NCBI RefSeq assembly: GCF_049671045.1
Contig: NZ_JBATUH010000018.1
Location: 62,001-126,000 of the forward strand
Reading direction: 5' to 3'
From: Parvibaculum sp049671045
GTDB taxonomy: Bacteria; Pseudomonadota; Alphaproteobacteria; Parvibaculales; Parvibaculaceae
DNA length: 64,000 bases
Shown here: positions 53,023 through 62,264 of the stretch, piece after piece
Position numbering within the stretch: the stretch's first letter is position 1
Layout: each line of letters opens with the position of its first letter
Notes under the pieces: generated by a model
Database searches by the model: none
Seen by the model: only the letters and a program-made list of their open reading frames with translations
Told to the model about the DNA's origin: nothing
Program-made: the position numbers and the translations under genes

Positions 53023-54195
53023 TCAGTCAGCCACGGGTGCCGCCTTCGAAGCGGCGGCGGTCTGGCCCGCTGGCACGGGCTTCACCTCGGCGCCGGGCTG
53101 GACTTTCTGCAGACCTTCGACGATGACGCGGTCGCCCGCGGCGACCCCTTCCGTCACCAGCCATTTGTCGCCAATGGCGCGAACTGCCTTCACTTCCCGG
53201 CGCTCCGCCTTGTGATCCGCGCCGACGAGCCAGACCGCGGCCGAGCCGTCGGGATTGCGGACGACGCCTTGTTGGGGCACGAGGATCGCCTCGCGCAGCA
53301 CGCCCTGCTCGACCGTCGCGCGCACGAAGAGGCCCGGCAGAAGCTCCTGCCGCGGATTGGGGAAGACGGCGCGAAGGCTCACCGTTCCCGTGCCTTCATC
53401 GACCGTGACATCGGAAAACTGGAGCTTGCCGGTTTCGCCGAAGCTCGCCTCGCCCTCGCCGAGATGCAGCGTGACCTTCGCGGTGCCGCCATCCGGCGCC
53501 TCGACGCGACCTTCCGCGATGTCGCGGCGCATGCGCAGAAGATCGCCGCTCGGCTGCGTGAGATCGACATAAATCGGATCGAGCTGCGTCACCACGGCAA
53601 GCGCGGTCGGCTGGTTCGCCGTCACCAGCGCGCCCTCGGTGACGGATGACTTGCCGATGCGTCCGCCGATCGGGGCGAAGACCTTGGTGTAGGCGAGATT
53701 GGTGCGCGCTGTGTCGACCGCGGCTTTCGCGGCGGCGACATCGGCCTCGCTCTGGGCGAGGGTCGCGGCGACGTCGTCATATTCCTGCCGGCTCACCGCA
53801 TTGACGGCGACGAGATCCTTGTAGCGGGCGGCCTTGACGCGGGCGACCTTCGCATTCGCCTCGGCTCTGGCCAGGGCGGCGCGCGCGGAATCATAGGCCG
53901 CGCGGTAGAGCGCCGGGTCGATCTGATAAAGCTGTTGCCCGGCCTTCACTGTGCCGCCCTCTTCAAAGAGACGCTTCAGGATGATGCCGTTCACCTGCGG
54001 GCGGATTTCGGCGACCCGGTACGCATTGGTGCGGCCGGGCAATTCGGCCGAAAGCTCGAGCCGCTGCGGCTCGATGGTCACGAAGCCGACTTCCGCCGGC
54101 GGCCAGGCCTGCGTCGCCCCATTGTCATCGCAACCCGCGAGCGCAAGGGGCAAGCCCGCCACCAGGATCAGGGCAAGTTTCAGTCGGCCACGCAT
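53023..54195 (-). CDS. RND efflux membrane-fusion protein (AcrA/MexA-like lipoprotein)
   Basis: This 390-residue periplasmic adaptor has a lipoprotein signal ending LALAGC (about Cys22). It then has a beta-barrel/lipoyl pair around a coiled-coil hairpin (ARAALARAEANAKVARVKAA and VAATLAQSEADVAAAKAAVD), with KVFAPIGGRIGKSSVTEGALV closing the lipoyl domain. It links the pump to the outer channel. It is the first gene of the operon, and its promoter carries the inverted repeat and -35/-10 boxes listed separately. Confidence 0.94.
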   Translation of the reverse strand: MRGRLKLALILVAGLPLALAGCDDNGATQAWPPAEVGFVTIEPQRLELSAELPGRTNAYRVAEIRPQVNGIILKRLFEEGGTVKAGQQLYQIDPALYRAAYDSARAALARAEANAKVARVKAARYKDLVAVNAVSRQEYDDVAATLAQSEADVAAAKAAVDTARTNLAYTKVFAPIGGRIGKSSVTEGALVTANQPTALAVVTQLDPIYVDLTQPSGDLLRMRRDIAEGRVEAPDGGTAKVTLHLGEGEASFGETGKLQFSDVTVDEGTGTVSLRAVFPNPRQELLPGLFVRATVEQGVLREAILVPQQGVVRNPDGSAAVWLVGADHKAERREVKAVRAIGDKWLVTEGVAAGDRVIVEGLQKVQPGAEVKPVPAGQTAAASKAAPVAD

Positions 54196-54290
54196 CGGAT
54201 CACCAGATCGTTGAGATTGCAGAGGGAACGAAGCGGCTGGCCCCGGCACGAACCGGCCACTCTGGGGAGCGGAAAATCGCGAATTGTCGT

Positions 54291-54319
54291 TTGTAATGTA
54301 ATCTACATTACACTTGCAA
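54291..54319 (-). promoter_or_regulatory. Probable promoter of the RND efflux operon
   Basis: Reading the minus strand, TTGCAA (54319-54314) is followed after 17 bases by TTACAA (54296-54291), a plausible sigma-70-type -35/-10 pair about 100 bp before the adaptor start. The inverted repeat fills the spacer and overlaps the -10, the classic arrangement for repression. Confidence 0.6.
54292..54312. promoter_or_regulatory. TetR-type operator: perfect 9-bp inverted repeat
   Basis: TGTAATGTA and TACATTACA flank ATC, giving a perfect 21-bp dyad with a 3-bp centre, very A/T-rich in a GC-rich genome. Sites of this size and form bind AcrR/TtgR-like TetR repressors. It lies between the -35 and -10 boxes of the efflux promoter. 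The repressor at 47.7-48.4 kb is the likely ligand. Confidence 0.78.
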
Positions 54320-54398
54320 ATGAGAATCTGTAAATCCCCCTTTCGGGAGCTGCTGTTTAGCCACGCCCGACGGTGGACGGGACGGGTCCAACGCCGCC

Positions 54399-54436
54399 GA
54401 AAAAGGAAACCGGCGGGGCCCTGAGGCGCCCGCCGG
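54399..54436 (-). terminator. Intrinsic terminator of the adhesin gene
   Basis: On the minus strand an 8-bp stem CCGGCGGG/CCCGCCGG with an 11-base loop is followed directly by TTTCCTTTTTC, 60 bases after the adhesin stop. Stem and U-rich tract are both present, making it the clearest rho-independent terminator in the window. Confidence 0.8.
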
Positions 54437-54495
54437 CTCAAAAGTCGCGTCGTTCGGAAGGGAGCGGGCCCGCGGCCCGCCCCGCCCCGGTGCGC

Positions 54496-57400
54496 TTACT
54501 GCGCCAGGGCGATCTCCTGCTCCTCGTCCTTGTTGCCGGAGAGATCGACGATGATGGCGACATAACCCTGGGCGAGCAGTTCGCCGAGCTTCTGGACGCT
54601 GTGGACCAGAATGACCTTCGGCTTGCCGCCCTGCGCGCTGCCGCCCGCCGCCGGGCTGACGAGGCCGATCATCATGCCGCTCGGCAGGATGATCTCGCCG
54701 CTCGGCGTGATGATCGTGCCGGCCGGGAGCGTGAAGCCCTCGACGACGATCTGGTTGGGATCGGTCGCGCTGTTACCCGTGCGCGTCTGGCCATTGACGA
54801 TGAGCGGGCCACTGCCACCCGTATTGATGGTGGAGAAGCTGCCGTCGATGTTGCCGCTGGGCGAGGTCACGTTGAGCGCGGTCACATTGGCGATCACGTC
54901 GACACCGTTGTCGGCGAAGAGCGTGAGCGTGCCGCCATTGAACGTGCCGGTGATCGTGTTGCCATGGATCTCGGCCGTCGGCGCCGTGACATTGCCACTG
55001 AAGTTGCCGCCGGCATTCACGCCGACATTGCCGCCCGAGACGATCGGGCCGGTGGCGTCGCCGCCAACGGTGCTCGTCACCGAGCCCTTGGTGTGCAGCG
55101 TGTCCGTCGTGAAGGTCTGGTCGCCGGTCAGCAGCGAGTTGTAGTCGCCGCCGACATAGACCGTCGCACCCGAGAAGTCGTCGCCGCGCACCGTCACCGA
55201 GCCGAGCCAGATGCTGTCGGTGCCTGCGTTCTGGATGCTGATGTCGCCATTGGCGCCGCCCGTGCCCGTTCCGGCGAGGAAGGCAACGCTCTGGGCGCTA
55301 TCGGCCGTTCCGACGATCGGACCGGAGAAAGTGATATCGCCGCCGGCCGCCGAGGTGTCGAAGGTCGTCAGCGCCTTTGTCAGCGTCGCGGGCCCGCCGA
55401 AGTGCAGCGAGTTCGCGACATAGAAGTTGCCGTCGAAGGTGGTCATGCCGGTCCCGGTGACGCTGACAGCGCCGAGACGCGTCGTCGCGCCGAGATTGCC
55501 AAGCGTGACCGCCCCGCTGCCGCCATTGATCGTCAGCGACTGGCCGCCAGCCGTCGTGCCGTCGATGGTGCCCGCCGTCACAGCGCCGTTCAGCACCGTG
55601 TCGGAGAGAAGCGTCGTCGCGGCATTGAGCAGGAAGCCGCCCGCAGCCGTTACGCTGCCGCCGATCGCGGTGGCGACATTGGTCGTCAGGCTGTCAAGCG
55701 TCGAGCCGTTGAAGGCGATGTTGCGCGCGTCATCGACCACGAGGTCTTCATTATAGGTACCCGCGTCGACATTGACCGTATCGCCGGATGCCGCCTTGTC
55801 GATACCGCGCTGTACCGAACCCGAACCGGTCGTGACATAGACGTTTCCGGCTTTCACGGTCGCAAGGCCCGAGGAAGCCAGATCCGCGCCATGCGTGATC
55901 AGATCTTCGGTGGCGAAGAGTTCGGCATCCGTCATCTGCGAGCCGAGCTTGCCATTGAACTGCACGCCGGTCAGGTCGAGCGCGTTGCTATTGCGCCAGA
56001 CAATATATTGGACCGTATCCGCGCCAGAGGTGATCTCGTTGCCCGTGCCGAAAGTGACGTTGCCACCATCGAGCGCGTCGCCAGGCATGAAGAACACGTA
56101 GCCATTGTTGTCGAATGCGTTGCCCGTAAAGGTCGTCTGGCCAGGCGCAGCCTTCCCCTTCTCGACAGCCACGGCCATATGGACATTGGTGAAGCTGTTA
56201 TCGGTCACATTCAGCGTGTCGACGCCGCGGACAAGGAGGGCCGCGCCGTAGTTCTCGCCATCGCTCGACACCGAGGCATTGGTGCCAATGTCACTGATCG
56301 TGTTGCCGGCAAAATTGACAGTCCCGGCATTGAAGATCTTGAAGATACCGCCGGACGACTGCGTGCTGTCACCGATGTTCCTGACTGTATTGTTCTCAAT
56401 CGTGATGGAGCCGGTCCCGCCGTCAACCTGACGAACGGCGATCCCCCCCTTCACGTTGTCGACGATGTTGTGCGTAAAGACGAAGCTCGTGACATTGCGG
56501 CCGGAGCCGCCGGACGAATTGTCGAACACAGCCCAGTTGCCGATGTTCTTGAACTCGGAATTCGTGATGGAAATATCACCCAGAATTGACGACCCGCCAA
56601 CACCGTGCAGCCCGGCGTCGTTCTGACCGTCAACAGAGACGTTATCCATCGAGAAACCGTTGATGGTGCCGCTCGCCCGGATAATGAAGCTGCCGCTGGC
56701 CGCACCGGCATTCTTGACGTCGAGATTCTTGAGGCTCACATCGGAAATGTTGCCGCTGAGCGTGATGCCCTTGGTGAGCGAAGCCCTATCATCCGCATCC
56801 GCGCCCTGCAGCGTCAGACCCTTGTTGACCGTGACAGCTTCGTCATAGACGCCTGACAGCAGATTGACCATCGCACCGGTGGTGGCGGCGTTGATCGCGG
56901 CGTTGACCGACATCGCCTGAACGCCGTTCGTGCCGACCGTGTAGGTGTTCGTCCGGGCCGAGCCATCCCAGCCCTGAACGGTGCTCGACGAGGTGTTGAG
57001 CATGCCATCCGCGCCGAGCGCGAAGTCGATTGCGGCCTGCTGGGTCTTCTGCAGCCAGGTGAACTGGCCACCGAGGCCGTCCGCACGGCCATTCGCGTTG
57101 GCAACAGCGAAGCTGTAGCCCTGCAGATCGAGCGTTCCGAAATCCTTGGACGCAGATTCGTCCTGCATGAAGAGCGGGTTCAGCTCCGTGAAGTCGTTAT
57201 TCGCCTCGACCGAGATGTTGGTCGTCTGCTGATCGTAATAGGCGTTCTTCTGGTAGAGTGCGACCCCGCCCCAGAGATTGCCGATCGTCGAGCTGTTGCG
57301 GATCGTGACGCCGTCGCTATCCGTGATCTGGATGCCGGCACCCTTGGTGCCGACTTCGGACCCGACTTTGCGGCCATCGGCGATGAAGCCATCGATCGTG

Positions 57401-60400
57401 GCGTTGACGGCACTGTTAAGATCGAGTTCGGCCCGCCCCGCGCCCCGGCTCGTCACATTCCGGATCGTGAAGTTATGGACACGATCCGAAGCGAGGCCCG
57501 AAGCCGGTTGCACCTTGATGCCATATGACGCGCCGGTATCGGCCGCCGGACCGTAGAAGGTGAATTCGCTGAGCGTAACGTCATCCGCGGTTACATCGAT
57601 GCCATAGCCGGAAACGCCTTGCCCGTCGATGATCGTGGTATCGCGGCTCGCACCGGCCAGCGTCAGGCCGCTGTTCCTGATGCCGAGGGTCGAAGCCAGC
57701 GTGTAGTTGCCAGCGGCAAGGTTGAGATAGCCGTCCGTACCGGCGAGATTGACGGCACCCTGCAGCGCACCACCCGCAACGTTGACGGTGTTGCGCGCCG
57801 CGTTCAGGTCGTTCGCGGATGCGGCGCCATAGAGCACCATGGCATTGCCGCTGGCGCCGATGTCGAAAATGTTATCGGTGAAGGTGTTGGCGCCCTTGAG
57901 CAGGCCGACGCCTTCCGCCGACGCCGTCACATTATTCTCCGATACGGTGTTTCCGGTGTTCTGCAGGCTGATGCCATAAGCGGTATCGATCGTGTTGCGA
58001 CTGATCGTTGCATTGCCGGCAGCATATTGCGTGGTCGTTTGAACGCCGGTCAGCGTGCCATTGATCGTATTGTCGGCCACCGTCACATCTCGACCCGAGA
58101 TCGAGACGCCCACACCGCTGCCATTGCCGTTGATGGTGAAGCCGGTCAGCGTTGTGCCGTCGGCGCGCAGATCAATGATGCGGCCCGTCAGACCCGTGCC
58201 ATCGATAACAGCACCGTCGGCACTCTGGATTGTCACATCAGATGCGCCGCCGAACGACGTTCCGAAGGCTCCATAGGTGCCCGCGAGGACATTGATCGTC
58301 GCGCCGTTCGAGGCCGCGTTGATCGCATTATTGATCGACAGGGCGATCGTGCCGGCCGTGTTGTAGCCGACGGTGAAGACATTGTTGCCCGCCGAGCCGA
58401 GCCAGCCTTCGACATAGCCGGCAGCCAGTGCCGCGACGTCGATTGCGCCCTGCTGCGTCTTCTGGAACCAGGTATAGGCATCCGCCGGGTTCGTGTTGCG
58501 GGCGATGTAATCGAAGCCCTCGACGGTGACCGCGCCGAAATTATTGGTCGCGGATTCGTCTTCCATATAGACGGGATTCGCTTCGCCATAGGTGTTGGAC
58601 GCGGCGATGGTGACGTTGTCGACCTGGTAGGAATAGCCGCTCGGCTTGTTCGACTGGTAGATCGCGAGGCCGCCATAGGAACCGCCATTGGTCGACGAGT
58701 TCTTGACGAGAACGTTCTGGCTGTCGGTGATCGCGATCGCAGCGCCCTTGGTCGAGCCCGAGCCCCATGCGCTCGGCGTGCCGTCCGCGGTGACGTTGTC
58801 GAGCGTGCCGCCGCGCACGCCGTTCAGGTCGATCTGCGCCTTGTAGGCACCCTTGCTGGTGACATTGGTGATGTTGACGTTCTGCGAGTCCTCGACCTTG
58901 ATGCCGTAGCCGCCTGAGGCCACCACGCCATAAAGCGTGAAGTCGCTGAGGTTGACGTCGCTCGTGCCGCCGATCACGCGCAGGCCATAGGACGAGGCGC
59001 CGTGAGCGTCGATGATGGTGCCCGCCTCGCTCTCGCCGACAAGATTGAGGCTCTTGTTGATGGCGAGATAGCCATAGCTATAGCCATTGGCGCTGTCGAC
59101 GACGTAGGTGCCGTCCTTGAGATAGACCGTGCCGCCGGCAACCACCGCCTTGACGCCCGCCTCGATGGTCTGGAGCGTTCCGAGCGCGCTGCCCTGATTG
59201 GCGTTGGAGCCCGACGTGCTGACGACGACGGCGGTGCGGTTCGAGTTGCTGTACGCCTGATCCTGAACGGTCCAGCCGCCATTCGCCGCGCTGGCGGCAA
59301 GGAGCGCCTGCTGCACGCTCAGCGGCGCGTCAGCGGCGATCTTCTGGCTGTTGTTGTAATAGGTCGCCCCGACATAGTGGCCGTTCAAATGGGTGTTCAT
59401 GCCCCATTCGTTGCCATACTCGCCCTCGCTGTTGCCGGAGATATCGATGGCATAGCCTTCGGAATTGCCCGCGCCGGCATCGGTGTACTGCACCGAGATG
59501 CCGCTCTTGGAATTGTCGATGATGTTGTTCGTGACAGAGCCAGTATTGCGGCCATCGATCAGGACGTTGTTGCGCAGGCCGTGGATATAGTTGTCCGTGA
59601 TCGTGAAGTTCGTCGCGCCATTGTGAATGGCGATGCCGCGCGTGACGATCGAACCCCAGGCAAAGGTGAGGTAGGACTCGTTTGCGGCCGGGCCGGCAAT
59701 TTCAAGCCCCTTGATGGTGACGTTATTGGCCCAGACGTCGATCGCATTCGTCTGGTCGACGCTCGGAACGACGATCTTCGCGCCATCTTCGCCCGCGAGC
59801 GTAAGCCCCGCGGTGTTGATCGAGATGCCGGGCGTGTAGGTGCCCGCGCCGATATGGACCGTATCGTTCACCGATGCGGCCGTAACGGCGTTCTGGATAC
59901 CGCGGAAGACGTAGTTGACGTTGGCGACGGCATGGTCGAGCCACACGGACCCGTTGATCCATGTGTTGTTGGCAAGCACATCTGCAAAGGTGCCGGTGAG
60001 CGCCGAATTGGTGAGGTTCAGCATGTTCGTGCCGGCGCCCATATTGGCGCCGTCGAAAGTGTTGCCCGTCACCACCGTATTCGTGCCGCGGGCACGGAGC
60101 GCATCGCCATAGCGGGTCGTCGTACCGGCAAAAGTGTTGCCGGTGATCGTGGCACCCACCGCGTCGATCGTGACAAGCGTATTGCCCTGTTCCTGACCGG
60201 AACCGTTCAACCCGCCAGCCGTGCCGACCACCTGATTGTTGGTGAAGGTGATGTTCTGCGTATTCGTGACCGACGGACCGCCGCTGATGACCACCAGCTG
60301 GCGCGGCACGTTGGCGGCCGTGAACTGATTGGCAAAGCCGAGATCGCCCGCTGTCGCACCCGCGAAGGTCTGGCCGTCGAAGATGTTGCCATCGACGGTG

Positions 60401-62184
60401 AGATTGGTGACGGCCGCATTGTATTCGGTCATCAGACCGTGATCGCCGTTCGCGGTGATCCGGTTGCCGGCAACGGTCGAACCCGAATTGGCGCCCTTGA
60501 AATAGACCGCTGCCGACTCGATACCCGCACTTGCGTTGTCGATGCCGACGATCTCGAAGCCATGGTCGATGCTGCCGAGGGTGACGTTGTTCGCGCCCGA
60601 AGCGATGAGGACTGTGCCGAGCGCCGAGGAGCCCTGACCGACGATCTTCGTCGCGTCGCGGCCATCCGTTGAAAGGAGGCTCAGGTCGGACTTGTTGATT
60701 GTGACGTTCTCGTCATAGGTGCCCGCCGCGACATTGACCGTCGCGCCGCCCGCCTTCGCCACATCGACGCCGTTCTGGATCGAGCCGGAATTGGCGACAT
60801 TCACCACCGAGCCCTGGCCCGACAGCGTCTTGCCCGCGCCGAGCTTGATCGTCGCGTTGAGGTTGATCGTCAGATCGCCGTCGGCGTTCTGATCGTTAAG
60901 GGCGAGATCGCCCGCGCCGGTGCTGATGATCTCGCCATCGACGGTGATCGAATTGTTTGCGGCGAGCGTCACGCCCGTCGTCAGAAGCTGATTGACCACC
61001 GTGCCATTGGTGATGGTCGAGGCGTCGGGGTCGACCGGCCCAGCATTCGCGCCATCGGTAACGGTCAGATCGTCGGGGTCGATGGTCCAGTTGCCCGTCT
61101 CGCCCTTGGGCGCGAGCGTGTTGACCGAGATGGTGCTGGCGATCTCGACCTTCTTGCCGGAGGTTTCGATGGCGCCGCCATTGCCGCCTTCCGCGCCGCC
61201 CTTCGCCGAGAAGGTGCCGTCATAGCTGCCCGACTTGTTGGCATAGGCCGTGATCGCGCCGCCGTTGCCGTTCGTGCCGCCATCGGCACGGAGCACGGCG
61301 TCGCCCGTGGTGGTGACGTTGTCGGCGGTGAGGACGATCGCGCCGCCATCCTCATGCACGCCCGAGGCGAGAACGGTGCCGGAAACGTTGACGACGGAAT
61401 CGACAACGGCACTCGCCGACTTCGCCGTCAGGTTGACGGTGCTGCCTTCGGCGATGAGCTGGCCGGACTGGTCGACAAGCGCGTTATTGGCGCCGAGGCC
61501 GATTTCGACCAGCTGGTCGCCCGCGAGATCGAGCGTGAAGGTGGTGCCCGCCGCCAGAGTGACCTTGCCGACGCGCGCCTGGATGACGCCGCTGTTTCGG
61601 ACGGCAGGCGCCACGAAGGCCGCAAGGCCGCCATCGGCAATGGTGATCGCGCCTTCATTGGTGACCGAGCCGCCATCCGCGCCGGAAAGCTGGAGGCGCG
61701 TGTCGCCGCTCATGAAGGACTGGACGTTGATGTTGCCCGTCGAGGCGACGATGCCGGCGACGTCGATCTTCGCGTTCTTGCCGAAGAGCACGCCGTTCGG
61801 ATTGAGGATCCAGACCTGTCCGTTCGCGTTGAGCGTGCCCTGGATTTCGGTCGGATTGGCCGAGCCGTTGACGCGGTTAACGGCGATCGAGGACGAATTC
61901 GGCTGAACGAAATTCGTCGTCGCATTCGAGCCGATGTCGAAGCTGCGCCAGTCGATGACCGTTCGGTTCGTGGACTGATTGACCGTCAGCGTCGCGCCGG
62001 ACTGGTTGAAGGTGGCGGCGCCGCCGACGACATTCGGGTCGACCGGAAGCGCGTTGGGATCGAGGGCGAAGGCGGAACTGGCGCTGAAAGCGAGGCCGAG
62101 AGCGCTGAAAGTTGCCGCCTGCCGCGTCAATGCGGTGGAAGTCAGCAGGCTGAACTTACGACGATTGAAAATATCGTTTCCCAT
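54496..62184 (-). CDS. Two-partner secretion exoprotein (TpsA, filamentous-haemagglutinin-type adhesin)
   Basis: This giant protein has about 2562 residues. A long signal region ends near residue 40 (SSAFA, then LDPNALP). The TPS recognition domain (about 40-290) has TVIDWRSFDIGSN and VWILNPNGVLFGKNA, with the diagnostic NPNG at 128-131. A right-handed parallel beta-helix fills the rest, including seven AGTY-type rung starts and two paralogous blocks. A short C-terminal region carries VILVHSVQKLGELLAQGYVA. It is exported through the TpsB encoded just upstream and probably acts as adhesin or biofilm matrix protein. ATG 62184 or ATG 62217 may be the start; a GNRA hairpin lies between them. Confidence 0.92.
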   Translation of the reverse strand: MGNDIFNRRKFSLLTSTALTRQAATFSALGLAFSASSAFALDPNALPVDPNVVGGAATFNQSGATLTVNQSTNRTVIDWRSFDIGSNATTNFVQPNSSSIAVNRVNGSANPTEIQGTLNANGQVWILNPNGVLFGKNAKIDVAGIVASTGNINVQSFMSGDTRLQLSGADGGSVTNEGAITIADGGLAAFVAPAVRNSGVIQARVGKVTLAAGTTFTLDLAGDQLVEIGLGANNALVDQSGQLIAEGSTVNLTAKSASAVVDSVVNVSGTVLASGVHEDGGAIVLTADNVTTTGDAVLRADGGTNGNGGAITAYANKSGSYDGTFSAKGGAEGGNGGAIETSGKKVEIASTISVNTLAPKGETGNWTIDPDDLTVTDGANAGPVDPDASTITNGTVVNQLLTTGVTLAANNSITVDGEIISTGAGDLALNDQNADGDLTINLNATIKLGAGKTLSGQGSVVNVANSGSIQNGVDVAKAGGATVNVAAGTYDENVTINKSDLSLLSTDGRDATKIVGQGSSALGTVLIASGANNVTLGSIDHGFEIVGIDNASAGIESAAVYFKGANSGSTVAGNRITANGDHGLMTEYNAAVTNLTVDGNIFDGQTFAGATAGDLGFANQFTAANVPRQLVVISGGPSVTNTQNITFTNNQVVGTAGGLNGSGQEQGNTLVTIDAVGATITGNTFAGTTTRYGDALRARGTNTVVTGNTFDGANMGAGTNMLNLTNSALTGTFADVLANNTWINGSVWLDHAVANVNYVFRGIQNAVTAASVNDTVHIGAGTYTPGISINTAGLTLAGEDGAKIVVPSVDQTNAIDVWANNVTIKGLEIAGPAANESYLTFAWGSIVTRGIAIHNGATNFTITDNYIHGLRNNVLIDGRNTGSVTNNIIDNSKSGISVQYTDAGAGNSEGYAIDISGNSEGEYGNEWGMNTHLNGHYVGATYYNNSQKIAADAPLSVQQALLAASAANGGWTVQDQAYSNSNRTAVVVSTSGSNANQGSALGTLQTIEAGVKAVVAGGTVYLKDGTYVVDSANGYSYGYLAINKSLNLVGESEAGTIIDAHGASSYGLRVIGGTSDVNLSDFTLYGVVASGGYGIKVEDSQNVNITNVTSKGAYKAQIDLNGVRGGTLDNVTADGTPSAWGSGSTKGAAIAITDSQNVLVKNSSTNGGSYGGLAIYQSNKPSGYSYQVDNVTIAASNTYGEANPVYMEDESATNNFGAVTVEGFDYIARNTNPADAYTWFQKTQQGAIDVAALAAGYVEGWLGSAGNNVFTVGYNTAGTIALSINNAINAASNGATINVLAGTYGAFGTSFGGASDVTIQSADGAVIDGTGLTGRIIDLRADGTTLTGFTINGNGSGVGVSISGRDVTVADNTINGTLTGVQTTTQYAAGNATISRNTIDTAYGISLQNTGNTVSENNVTASAEGVGLLKGANTFTDNIFDIGASGNAMVLYGAASANDLNAARNTVNVAGGALQGAVNLAGTDGYLNLAAGNYTLASTLGIRNSGLTLAGASRDTTIIDGQGVSGYGIDVTADDVTLSEFTFYGPAADTGASYGIKVQPASGLASDRVHNFTIRNVTSRGAGRAELDLNSAVNATIDGFIADGRKVGSEVGTKGAGIQITDSDGVTIRNSSTIGNLWGGVALYQKNAYYDQQTTNISVEANNDFTELNPLFMQDESASKDFGTLDLQGYSFAVANANGRADGLGGQFTWLQKTQQAAIDFALGADGMLNTSSSTVQGWDGSARTNTYTVGTNGVQAMSVNAAINAATTGAMVNLLSGVYDEAVTVNKGLTLQGADADDRASLTKGITLSGNISDVSLKNLDVKNAGAASGSFIIRASGTINGFSMDNVSVDGQNDAGLHGVGGSSILGDISITNSEFKNIGNWAVFDNSSGGSGRNVTSFVFTHNIVDNVKGGIAVRQVDGGTGSITIENNTVRNIGDSTQSSGGIFKIFNAGTVNFAGNTISDIGTNASVSSDGENYGAALLVRGVDTLNVTDNSFTNVHMAVAVEKGKAAPGQTTFTGNAFDNNGYVFFMPGDALDGGNVTFGTGNEITSGADTVQYIVWRNSNALDLTGVQFNGKLGSQMTDAELFATEDLITHGADLASSGLATVKAGNVYVTTGSGSVQRGIDKAASGDTVNVDAGTYNEDLVVDDARNIAFNGSTLDSLTTNVATAIGGSVTAAGGFLLNAATTLLSDTVLNGAVTAGTIDGTTAGGQSLTINGGSGAVTLGNLGATTRLGAVSVTGTGMTTFDGNFYVANSLHFGGPATLTKALTTFDTSAAGGDITFSGPIVGTADSAQSVAFLAGTGTGGANGDISIQNAGTDSIWLGSVTVRGDDFSGATVYVGGDYNSLLTGDQTFTTDTLHTKGSVTSTVGGDATGPIVSGGNVGVNAGGNFSGNVTAPTAEIHGNTITGTFNGGTLTLFADNGVDVIANVTALNVTSPSGNIDGSFSTINTGGSGPLIVNGQTRTGNSATDPNQIVVEGFTLPAGTIITPSGEIILPSGMMIGLVSPAAGGSAQGGKPKVILVHSVQKLGELLAQGYVAIIVDLSGNKDEEQEIALAQ
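56800..59200 (-). repeat. Tandem paralogous beta-helix blocks inside the TpsA gene
   Basis: Two blocks, about 58240-59130 and 56830-57720 and roughly 1.4 kb apart, encode matching series. The first has AGTIIDAHGASSYGL, DVNLSDFTLYG, GAAIAITDSQNVLVKNSST, MEDESATNNFG, WFQKTQQGAIDVA and INNAINAASNGATINV. The second has DTTIIDGQGVSGYGI, DVTLSEFTFYG, GAGIQITDSDGVTIRNSST, MQDESASKDFG, WLQKTQQAAIDFA and VNAAINAATTGAMVNL. The identity in order and content shows a duplication of about 470 residues that has since diverged. Confidence 0.85.
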
Positions 62185-62193
62185 TTCACGCCA

Positions 62194-62214
62194 GGGCCTC
62201 GCGGCCCACCCCCT
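62194..62214 (-). promoter_or_regulatory. SD-like sequence and GNRA hairpin before the adhesin start
   Basis: On the minus strand AGGGGGT is followed by the stem GGGCC/GGCCC with loop GCGA, then nine bases and ATG 62184. Folding would bring the AGGGGG sequence to about ten bases from that ATG. This may set or regulate the start of tpsA. Confidence 0.4.
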
Positions 62215-62264
62215 CATAAATGCTTGAGTTTTCTATCTGCTTTCACAACATCGGAACGCAGAAC

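Noticed and set aside
54196..54441. 82-codon N-terminal extension of the efflux adaptor
   Set aside because: It would place the lipoprotein signal internally and translate the promoter and operator.
54373..56589. 738-codon open frame antisense to the adhesin 3' end (and others at 57.6-60.7 kb)
   Set aside because: These frames are antisense to a protein with clear TPS and beta-helix features; their products are compositionally biased and without recognisable domains.
55700..60900. Repeats within the adhesin region considered as a CRISPR or DNA repeat array
   Set aside because: The similarity is at protein level with diverged DNA and irregular spacing of 0.4-1.1 kb; there are no short identical repeats with unique spacers.
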